A stretch of DNA of 64,000 bases from Palaemon carinicauda (taxonomy: Eukaryota; Arthropoda; Malacostraca; Decapoda; Palaemonidae): positions 27,617,943 to 27,681,942 of the forward strand of contig NC_090730.1 in NCBI RefSeq assembly GCF_036898095.1, given 5' to 3'. A program made the position numbers and the translations under genes. Positions 22,930 to 30,420 of this stretch are shown in pieces. The notes beneath the pieces were generated by a model. It made no database searches, had not been told where the DNA came from, and saw nothing but the letters and a program-made list of their open reading frames with translations. Each line of letters opens with the position of its first letter. Positions within the stretch are counted from its first letter, which is position 1.

Positions 22930-22987
22930 TGAAGAGTCGTGTTAGGGTGGGTAACATTAATAATGATAACAACATTAAATTAGATAA

Positions 22988-23046
<59 letters not shown>

Positions 23047-23059
23047 TATATATATATAT

Positions 23060-23146
<87 letters not shown>
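22988..23146. repeat. Compound (TA)n-(GA)n microsatellite
   Basis: TA dinucleotides (22,988-23,060) pass directly into GA dinucleotides (23,061-23,146). The repeat gives a spurious open frame of alternating Tyr-Ile then Arg-Glu. Confidence 0.97.
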
Positions 23147-23151
<5 letters not shown>

Positions 23152-23263
23152 ATTTTCTCGTTAGGATTCGTGACTGTAAACTTTGAAATAATAATCATTC
23201 TTATGGAGGAATATAAGTGAAAATAGACTTACATCATGACTGAAAATTGCCTTGCGTGTGGCT

Positions 23264-23286
23264 NNNNNNNNNNNNNNNNNNNNNNN
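23264..23286. other. Assembly gap (23 N)
   Basis: A run of 23 N lies 26 bases before the left tip of element K and shortly after a long compound microsatellite. The odd length suggests an estimated or locally closed gap. Confidence 0.97.
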
Positions 23287-23310
23287 CGGGTGAGTACTGT
23301 ACAAGCATTT
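23287..23310. repeat. Fragment resembling a K-family right tip
   Basis: CGGGTGAGTACTGTACAAGC then ATTT resembles the right tip of K (CCGGGTAAGTACAGTATGTT at 29,980-30,000). It may be the end of a neighbouring copy cut by the gap. Confidence 0.4.
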
Positions 23311-23312
23311 AC

Positions 23313-23480
23313 TTTTTAAACATAAGACTTACCCGGTACTTATATATATAGCTTACGTCCCTGACGTCACGGCAGAAAATTCGAATCTCGCGCCAATCGC
23401 CGATTGGATAGCCAGGTGTTCCACCCCTGCGCCCTAGCGAGGTACCTAGGAACCATTCCAGGAACCCTCATATATTCCCT
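23313..23480 (+). repeat. Left ITR of element K
   Basis: Left tip TTTTTAAACATAAGACTTAC, then a leader with GACGTCACGGCAGAAAATTC, GGCGATTGG-type blocks and CTAGCGAGGTACCTAGGAAC. It is the inverse of 29,830-29,990. It contains the palindrome TGACGTCA at 23,362-23,369. Confidence 0.85.
23362..23369. promoter_or_regulatory. CRE-like palindrome TGACGTCA in K terminal repeat
   Basis: An exact TGACGTCA lies in the left ITR. It recurs at 23,720-23,727 in the leader and at 29,947-29,954 in the right ITR. It could be a transcription-factor site driving the element, but this rests on the motif alone. Confidence 0.3.
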
Positions 23481-24283
23481 GCCGCGCTAGCGGCAAGATG
23501 TTGGATTTTTCACTCGCTATAACCTGTATATTACAGTTATCTTGGTGATGTACAATTTATTTTTAGCCTTTGCTGGTTGGATTTTATTCTTACTGAGTGT
23601 TAGTGCTATAACTACGTTTGTATCTTAACAGAGGTAGGAATGGGAGTTTTTTTCCCCCTACTGTAAAACTTACGAACCTTCTCTTTAACATGATGGTGGA
23701 GATCGTTCCACCATCTCTATGACGTCACAATCGTGTGACGTAAGCAACATAGTACTACGTAATATGTTGCATAATTCTTTTCTTTGCTTTTTCTTGTATA
23801 GAATGAAAAGGAAATCTAACTTACAATAAGTATTTAACTTTTAATATAAAAAGATTATATTAATTTTTAAGAAATTTTTGTGTTTTTAGTATTCGTTCTT
23901 TAAATCATCGATACTATTTTCAAAGATTAAATAGAACTAGCGTATTGTTAATTTTCGCTGCGTAGTTCTCATGAAGATACGATGCAGTCCCAACAATTCT
24001 TGATATCGTTGTTTATTTTCTTTCGATGTTGGGATTCTAGTATTATTCGTATATTCACATATGTGTTCCGATTGTAAAGTGTAGCAATCCACTATTTTTG
24101 GAAACCCTTAAGATTTAAGAGTTGTTTACATATACTGTACAGTATATATACATTTTTGCGATATCTGTTAATTTTAATAATAACAAATCACTATTTTTGT
24201 GAACCTTTAAGAATTAAGGGTTGTTTACATTTATATATGTTATTCCTATATCTGTTCATTTGAATCATATAACATGTAACTTT

Positions 24284-24309
24284 CCCGGTAGTTATATATA
24301 ACTACCGGG
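24284..24309. repeat. Perfect 26-bp palindrome of K-type tips
   Basis: CCCGGTAGTTATA is followed immediately by its reverse complement. The arm equals the tip sequence of K. A second, imperfect pair lies at about 24,335-24,360. The tips meet head to head here inside the K leader. Confidence 0.85.
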
Positions 24310-24579
24310 TGAGTATGTATAACATTTATCTTTACCGGTAGTTCTATGTAACTACCGGGTAAGTGTGTTCAAACATTTATTTACAATGAAAATATCAAGG
24401 TAATATTTTATAAAAAATATTTTGTTACATTTTTATATAGCAATAACTAGAAACGATTTTGCATTCTCATTCAAGCCCTTGGCAGTAGAGAAAGATCTAT
24501 CACAACGGGCAGGACTAATTATGGTCTTTTGTGTAGGAGTTAAAAGTGCAAGTTTCAGTGCTAAATTAGTGCAGTGAAT

Positions 24580-25495
24580 TTCTTCAGCACAGTGGACGTT
24601 TCTTCCTAGCCTTAGACCTCTTCCAAGCTCCCCAACCCCTGGGAGAAGGAATGTCGATCGGCCAAAGGAAACGAGAGGCGTTAGCTCACGAGCAGACGTC
24701 CTCTCGAGCGTTCCTGTTGACGTTCCCAAGAATGCTCGCCCTTGCATGGGAAAGCAAAGAACGTTGGACGTTAAGGTACTAATATTGCTGTTAGAGTCTT
24801 GCTTTGCATCACATTTGTTAATAATAGCAATACTATAATGCTTACGAACCAACATAGACATGGTTTTTGTTCCAGAGCGCCAGTCGGCCATGAGAACCCT
24901 CTGATGAACTGAACGCGCCGAGTGACGTAATAAAGATCATTTTACGCTCGGCGCTAAGTCTTTCAGGACGCTCGGCGCCACGTCTTTCAGGACGATTGGT
25001 GCCACGTCTTTCAGGATGCTCGGCACCTCGTCTTTCAGAACGCTCGGCGCCACGTCTGTCAGGACGTTCGGCGCCACGTCTTTCAGGACGTTCGGCGCCA
25101 CGTCTTTCAGGACGATCGGCGCCACGTCTTTCAGGACGATCGGCGCCTCGTATTTCAGGACGCTCGGCGCCTCGTCTTTCAGGACGTTCGGCGCCACGTC
25201 TTACAAGATCTTTGTCAGTAGAAGACATTGGTTATCACTTTTCTCCTGTTGAATTTGAGATTCTCTGAAGGAGAAGATTCTTATTCCTTTCGTCATTCAG
25301 TTGATTTAGAAACTCATGAAAGTTTTTATGATTAGTTTCCAAATTATCTTATGCCTGTTGCTCCACGTTCGCCTTACACATTGTCATCATTGAAGCTTTA
25401 AGGATGGTGGGAGACTGTTTAGAGTCTCAGAAGCACCAAGGAAAGACAGCTTTCTTTTTTCCTCTGAATAACCTGGCCTCTAGATCTTGTATCTG
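24580..25495 (+). pseudogene. Gag remnant of element K
   Basis: Decayed Gag on the plus strand. At 24,605-24,660 the sequence parallels the family-1 GPLASSQAQGRSNV block (GACCTCTTCCAAGCTCCCCA). A repeat array (24,945-25,206) follows. At 25,390-25,490 a frame reads ALRMVGDCLESQKHQGKTAF and FFPLNNLASRSC, parallel to the conserved Gag domain of D (RALRVLGEWLQSKKQLGKTS). Gag stops where a short interspersed repeat is inserted. The Cys-rich N-terminus is not recognisable. Confidence 0.65.
24945..25206 (+). repeat. 24-bp tandem array 1 in K gag (about 11 copies)
   Basis: Unit ACGCTCGGCGCCACGTCTTT plus CAGG, period 24, with point differences between copies. As 24 is a multiple of three, four of the six frames stay open through the array. 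The plus-strand frame encodes SAPRLSGR units within Gag; minus-strand frames are shadows. Confidence 0.92.
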
Positions 25496-25504
25496 AGGTA
25501 CAAG

Positions 25505-25697
25505 ATTATTTTTATTATTATCTCTAGCTAAGCTACAACCCTAGTTGGAAAAGTAAGATGCTTTAAGCCCAAGGGCTCCTATAGGAAAAAATAGCCCAGT
25601 GAGGAAAGGAAATAAGGAGATAAATAAATGATGAGAATAATTTAACAATAAATCATTCTTAAAACAGTAACAACGTCATAACAACGTCTAAAACAGA
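25505..25697 (+). mobile_element. Short interspersed repeat inserted in K
   Basis: After a TTA-rich run comes CTAGCTAAGCTACAACCCTA, GTTGGAAAAG, AGCCCAAGGGCTCC, ATAGCCCAGTGAGGAAAGGA and an A-rich end. I recall this as a very common dispersed repeat in decapod genomes. It interrupts K between Gag and RT remnants. Precise ends and class are uncertain. Confidence 0.5.
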
Positions 25698-25705
25698 TAT
25701 GTCAT

Positions 25706-25962
25706 ATAGGGTGGAGGTCTAGCCACGTTATGGTCGAGGACCTTGTGGCAGCCCCACAGAGACTGTTACAGCCCCCTGGGTGGATTGCCGAGTCTCTCTC
25801 AAGGAATTCAGGTAAATGAGACATATAAACCTATGAAGCCAGCTTCCTTATCAGGTATTCCAGGATAGCAAGGGTGGAGGTCTAACCACGTTAAGGTCGG
25901 GGACCTTGTGGCAGCCCCACAGAGATTTTTACAGCCCCCTGGGTGGATCGCTGAATCTCTTA
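25706..25962 (+). repeat. Two direct copies of a roughly 90-bp unit
   Basis: GGTGGAGGTCTAGCCACGTT...CCCTGGGTGGATTGC (25,709-25,798) recurs as GGTGGAGGTCTAACCACGTT...CCCTGGGTGGATCGC (25,871-25,960). A weaker third relative lies near 29,505-29,560 after the YR, with CCCCTGGGAGGATCGCTGGA. They look like copies of the element's 3' untranslated segment. Confidence 0.8.
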
Positions 25963-26089
25963 AGGGATCCAGACATTGGGGCAGGATAACTTTGAGGTCC
26001 GTGCTATTCCTTTAGGATGGATGCGAAATCTTTTTCCTAGTGAAACCTCCTTTGTTAGTTACTCTGATAAGACCTCTCTGCAAAACAGA

Positions 26090-26560
26090 CTTTGTAACAT
26101 CAAATGTCTCTCTTTTGGGAGACGGGGGCCTTTCTCTGGTCCTGGATGTAACTGCTCTCAATGCCTTCGTTCAGAAGTCAAAGTTCTCCAGGGAGACATC
26201 GAAATCATGAACTATTTAAAGTCTCATGTCAGCCTGGTCACAAGGCGAAGCAGAGTCTGACTGTTTTTACCTTCAGGCAGTAGAGCCAGACTACATAACT
26301 TCTGGCAATCTTGGGAGAAGAGGGGAGCAGACCTTTGGTCAGTACACCTTCTGAAGGAGGATTACAATTTCCTTTCATAGGAAAACCTATTTTAGTTTTA
26401 GCTCCAATAGATCTCTCTCACAGTTCTAGAGAGGAGTTTAAGAGGCAGGCTTTGCATTTAAACTTTTGCTAAATGTAGCAGAATACTGCACTCAAGAGAC
26501 ATCAGAGCCTCTCTGTATCTGGACGATTGATTTATCAGAGCTCTTTCTTACGATCTTCAT
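26090..26560 (+). pseudogene. Reverse transcriptase fragments of element K (out of order)
   Basis: At about 26,140-26,205 the sequence encodes LVLDVTALNAFVQKSKFSRE, parallel to the RT palm region LDVSALNAFVTKQTF of D. Downstream (26,280-26,400) comes a block parallel to the RT N-terminus (GADLWSVHLLKEDYNF versus GADTQSVKLLREGYRI). At 26,495-26,540 is DIRASLYLDD followed by TGA where D has Trp. Palm coding thus precedes N-terminal coding, so this is a rearranged or composite stretch. Confidence 0.65.
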
Positions 26561-26636
26561 GAAGGATTTTCAGATATCTTTGAACCTTTCAGAAGAATTG
26601 CGTTTTCCTGTCAACTAGACGAATTTCTTCTGACAC

Positions 26637-26906
26637 CAGGACGCTTAGCGCCACGTCTTACAGGACGCTTGGCGCCACTCCTTCCAGGACGTTCGGCGCC
26701 ACGTCTTACAGGACGCTCGGCGCCACGTCTTTCAGGACGCTCGGCGCCACGTCTTTCAGGACGCTCGGCGCCACGTCTTACAGGAAGCTCGGCGCCACGT
26801 CTTACAGGATGCTCGCGCCTCATCTTTCAGGACGCTCGGCACCACGTCTTTCAGGACGCTCGGCGCCACGTCTTACAGGACGCTCGGCGCCCCGTTTTTC
26901 AGGACT
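26637..26906 (+). repeat. 24-bp tandem array 2 in K (about 11 copies)
   Basis: Same 24-bp unit as array 1 (ACGCTCGGCGCCACGTCTTA plus CAGG), again with four open frames. Its presence after RT coding supports a duplicated gag segment inside K. Confidence 0.92.
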
Positions 26907-26929
26907 CTCGACGTCGGAGATCCTGAAGG

Positions 26930-27320
26930 AGGCATGACATTGAACATGAGAACCTCGGACTTCGTGGTGACTCTAGTCGAATTGAATGTCGAGATCAAGG
27001 ACGCCTTAGTTCCGATCTCTTTGATCACGAAAATTTTTTATTGAGCGTCTAGCCTTAGTACAATGCGGCGACATAGGCGGTGATCTGGGTTTCCTTGACG
27101 CCAGGAGTCAGGACCTTAAATACATGTACAGTATCCTGTTAAACACAACGTCACTACTTCCGTTAGATCTTCTGACACCATCACAAAAATACTTTATTTA
27201 AGGATGGTGATTCAGAGTCAAGTTTTTTCGGGCTTTTATGTCTCCTCTTAGAACGGAGCAAGCCTTCTTGGAACTGCAATCTTTCTAAGATACAGAAGTG
27301 TTCTGCAAGGAAATTGATGA
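26930..27320 (+). pseudogene. RT palm/thumb remnants of element K
   Basis: Around 26,955-27,020 a frame approximates the palm motif, with VEIKDALVPI in place of DLKDAYFHVP. At 27,205-27,265 the sequence parallels IQSRAFRAFPSAPRISQAQ of D. At 27,285-27,330 KIQKCSARKLMSVLGNLSSW parallels CSVRQWMSLIGTLSSL. Stops and frameshifts are frequent. The run ends where a tRNA-like repeat is inserted. Confidence 0.6.
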
Positions 27321-27339
27321 GTGTGTTGGGAAACCTCTC

Positions 27340-27530
27340 CTCTTGGGGAGGGGGTGTTTTCCCTGGGAAGACTGATTCTTTCTTGGTGACCATTGTTATG
27401 TCACTGTTCATCCTAGTTTTCCTGGACCAGGGTTCGATTCCCGGCCAGTCAGAAGCTAGAAGCTATGATCCTTATGTGAGTTATCTTTATTCTCTCCATT
27501 TCAACCTCAATCATTTTGGGACAAGGAGAA
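27340..27530 (+). mobile_element. Probable tRNA-derived short interspersed repeat in K
   Basis: GGTTCGATTCC at 27,431-27,441 is an exact pol III B-box/tRNA T-loop sequence. A CAGGG/CCCGG stem pairs around it with one mismatch. It interrupts RT thumb coding. No full tRNA cloverleaf or clear A-box was found. Confidence 0.5.
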
Positions 27531-27539
27531 GGTCTTAGA

Positions 27540-28430
27540 GTCGATATGCATCTCTTTTAGGATGCTATAAGAAGTTGCCTTCAGTGGTGGTTCGATCCAG
27601 TCAACTTCCGGAAGGTCACCCCTTTTGAACAGAGGATCTTAGACCTTGTGTTGTGTCTCCTCACCTCGGTTTCGGGGTGGGAGCAACACTAGACAGTTGG
27701 AAGCTTCGGGACTTTGGACAGAGGATCAGAAGTGCTTCCTCATCACCCAAAGGAACTGTTGACAGTCCAGTTGGCTCTCAAAAAGCTTTGAAGGGTCAGT
27801 TTGGAACAAAGGGGTGCAGGTCTATGCCGATCACATCACAGAATTGGCTTTCATTGCCAAGCAAGACGGAACCCACTCGAGGTTCCTTTTCGGGACTGAG
27901 AGGAGTCTTCTCATCTGGGCTAAGGAGAAGAATGTCATCCTTCTAGCAAGGTTCTTTAAAAGGAGAAGAACTTCTGGAAGAACAGTCTCAGCTGGAGAAT
28001 GGACACTCCATCGAGAAATCTGCAAGAATCTGTGGCAACTTTGGTGTCGTTCTTGTATAGTCCTATTCGTGACTTAACAGACAAAGACTAGAATCTTACT
28101 GCTCTCCAGTGCCAGATCTCAAAGCAGTCCACATAGACACTTTCCTATTAGTCTGGTCCAATCTGGATGTGTACGTTTTCCTCGTTCTATTTCCTTACAA
28201 GGTGACACAAAAGTTTGTGTCACACGAAGGGACCAGGTGACTTTAGTGGCCTTCTTTTGGCCCTCAAGAGGATGGTTCACAAAGATACTGGAATGGATGG
28301 TGGACTCTCCTAGAAGTCTTCCATTAAGAGTAGTTTTACTCAAACATCCTCTTTTGGAAAGTTACCCTTCTAGTCTCCAAGCTTTTCTTCTGGCTACCTT
28401 CAGCCTTTTGAAACCTCACAGGATCTAGAC
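27540..28430 (+). pseudogene. RNase H and MT-like region of element K
   Basis: Broken frames carry GVGATLDSWK (parallel to GWGATLDGRE), then QVYADHITELAFIAKQDGTH (parallel to VNSDNTTALAYISKQGGTH) and LLIWAKEKNVILLARF. The Asp of VNSD is kept but the following context is eroded. AGEWTLHREICKNLWQLW and YCSPVPDLKAVHIDTFLLVW then match the C-terminal domain, with VYVF in place of YAFPPF. Confidence 0.75.
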
Positions 28431-29455
28431 GTTTTCAAAAGAGGCAGCTAATTCTTTTACAAGTGTAATAAAAACTTCTACCATCAGGATTTATCAATCC
28501 AAGTGGGAAGCTTTAGAGAATGGTGCAGAGTCAACTCTGTTTTTCTCTTCCAGTATCTCTATAACTCAGATTGCTGACTTCTTGTTTTACCTTCGAAGGA
28601 AGCTCATTTGTTCATCCTCTTCCATCAAGGGATACAAGTGTGTGTTAGCGACTGTTGTCAGACACTGTATCTTGGACCTTTCGATTGATGAAGTCCTGCA
28701 GGAACTTCTCAACTTGTTTGAAACATCAAACAACCAGGATTCACCAGCTTGGATCCTGGACTCAATCCTGAAGTTCCTTATGAGTGACAAGCTTGAGCAC
28801 TTGCTTTCATCTTCATTTTAAGGACCTCTCAATGAAAACTATTTTTATTTGTTAGTCTGGTGACATCTAAAAGAATCTGTTAATTCATACGGTTAGTAAA
28901 ACTTTGGCTTTCGAGATAACGAAGCTATCTGCTCATTGCAGTTAGGCTTTCTCGCCAGGAATGACCGCCTTTCTCAACCTTGACCTAAGGCTTTTGAGTT
29001 TCCGAATTTTTCGGATATGGTTGGCGAGGAGTTGGAGAGAGTCCTGTGTTCAGTAAGAACCCTGAAGTTCTACCCAGGCAGTATGAAAGAGTTGCGAGGC
29101 AAGTCGAAAGCTCTTTGGTGCTCGATTAAGAAGCCCTCGTTCTCAAATGTCAAGAATGTCCTTTCATTCTTCATCAGACTCTTATAAGAGAGGCTCATAT
29201 ACATTACAGTGAGACTGGCCTCAAGTTTTTAAGGTCAAGACGCATGAGGTTAGTACTATAACAACTTGAATGACCTTCAAGCAGAATAGATTGTGGTGGA
29301 GTATTATGGACACAACCTTTTGGGGGAGTAAATCTGTGTTCACTTCACACTATTTTAATCGTGTCCAGACTCTTTATGAGGACTGCTACACTCTGGGACC
29401 ATTCGTGATAGCGAGTGCAGTAGTGGGTGAAGGATCCACCACTACGTTCCCATAA
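28430..29455 (+). pseudogene. Tyrosine recombinase remnant of element K
   Basis: N-terminal core-binding region TIRIYQSKWEAL (28,480), TQIADFLFYLRRKLICSSS, SIKGYKCVLATVVRHCILDL. Several frame breaks follow around 28,820-29,260. Box II reads HEVS instead of HEVR (29,243-29,254), so a catalytic Arg is replaced. The C-terminal frame (29,270-29,455) includes KSVFTSHYFNRVQTLYEDCY with the candidate nucleophile Tyr, and ends SAVVGEGSTTTFP exactly as in D. Confidence 0.8.
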
Positions 29456-29689
29456 TCCCAATAACCTTTTCTTCTCTTGGAACTTTTATATACACCGGTT
29501 TGACAGTCCCTATGAGATCTTCAGCCCCTGGGAGGATCGCTGGATCTCATAAGGCTAGCAGACATAATGAGACAGAGAATCATTGAAGTCAGCTTCCTTA
29601 TCAGGTACGAACCCTCAAGTTTGTTTTAATTAACTCTTGAGAAAAATTCCAGATATACTAGCTGTCTCTAACCCTCCACCAAAGGTGTT

Positions 29690-29790
29690 AATCAGCTATA
29701 CGGTATATATAACTACTGGGTAAGTCTTATGTTTAAAAATGGTATTTTCATTATAAAATAAATTTTTGAACATACTTACTCGGTAGTTAT
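29690..29790 (+). repeat. ICR of element K
   Basis: It joins the inverse of the left tip (GTAAGTCTTATGTTTAAAAA, ending about 29,739) to the inverse of the right tip (TGGTATTTTCATTATAAAAT, from about 29,740). Confidence 0.85.
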
Positions 29791-29799
29791 ATATAATTA

Positions 29800-30033
29800 A
29801 AGTCCCACCCTCCTCCCCTCGAAGAGACTAGAGGCATGGAATATATGAGGGTTCCTGGAATGGTTCCTAGGTACCTCGCTAGGGCGCAGGGGTGGTACAC
29901 CTGGCTATCCAATCGGCAATTGGCGCGAGATTCGAATTTTCTGTCGTGACGTCAGGGACGTAAGCTATATATATAACTACCGGGTAAGTACAGTATGTTC
30001 AAATATTTATTTTATAATGAAAATACCATTTTT
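29800..30033 (+). repeat. Right ITR of element K
   Basis: Inverse of the left leader: CCTAGGTACCTCGCTAGGGC, CAATCGGCAATTGGCGCGAG, TGACGTCAGGGACGTAAGCT. It ends in the tip with GGGTAAGTACAG and AAAATACCATTTTT. It is followed by 39 bp of unrelated DNA before element J. Confidence 0.85.
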
Positions 30034-30115
30034 CTTGCTTCCATATTGGTCCCAGATTTCCAATATTCTTCATTTGTTCCGTAACTGGAATACAAACCAC
30101 GCTATTTAAAAGGGG

Positions 30116-30330
30116 TTTGTTCCGTAACCGAAATACAAACCACGCTATTTACATAGGGTTTACTTTCGGCGTAGCTGAAATTACGAGCCATTAGATTTTA
30201 ACGAGGGTTAAACTACCCCCGCGCTAGTTAGCACGGAGGTAGGGAAGGGGTAGCTAGCTACCCCTCCCCCACACACACCGGTGAGCTGCCTCTCTTCACT
30301 TTTGGCTCGGACGATGTACAGACGTGTCTG
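30116..30330 (+). repeat. Left ITR of element I
   Basis: Tip TTTGTTCCGTAACCGAAATA, then GGGTTTACTTTCGGCGTAGC, a TTAACGAGGGTTAAAC block and GGGGTAGCTAGCTACCCC. Inverted at 38,300-38,460. The outer tip differs from that of the right ITR. Confidence 0.88.
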
Positions 30331-30420
30331 TCTCGTCCTCGCATATTTGACAGCCTTAATCTGTTTTTCTTTTTCTTCCAGTTGTGTGTTTGAAGTTGGT
30401 CTCTACCTTTTCTTCCCATT

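Larger units (their letters stand above)
23313..30033 (+). mobile_element. DIRS-like retrotransposon K (diverged family 1), decayed
   Basis: Plus-strand element about 6.7 kb long, bounded by a left ITR (23,313-23,480) and right ITR (29,800-30,033), with an ICR at 29,690-29,790. Coding remnants occur in broken frames: gag (24,580-25,495), RT pieces (26,090-26,560 and 26,930-27,320), RNase H and MT-like region (27,540-28,430) and YR (28,430-29,455). Two 24-bp repeat arrays and two short interspersed repeats lie inside. RT pieces are out of order, so K is a mosaic or has suffered internal rearrangement. It is far more decayed than A to D. Confidence 0.82.

Noticed and set aside
22929..23186. 85-codon frame of alternating Tyr-Ile then Arg-Glu
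   Set aside because: It is a direct translation of the TA and GA microsatellites, with no coding signal.
24842..25228. Minus-strand frames of Glu-Arg-Arg-Gly-Ala repeats
   Set aside because: They are opposite-strand shadows of the 24-bp array in K gag, which is coding on the plus strand.
27420..27460. A functional tRNA gene
   Set aside because: Only the T-arm/B-box part is recognisable, and no D-arm, anticodon arm or acceptor pairing could be found.
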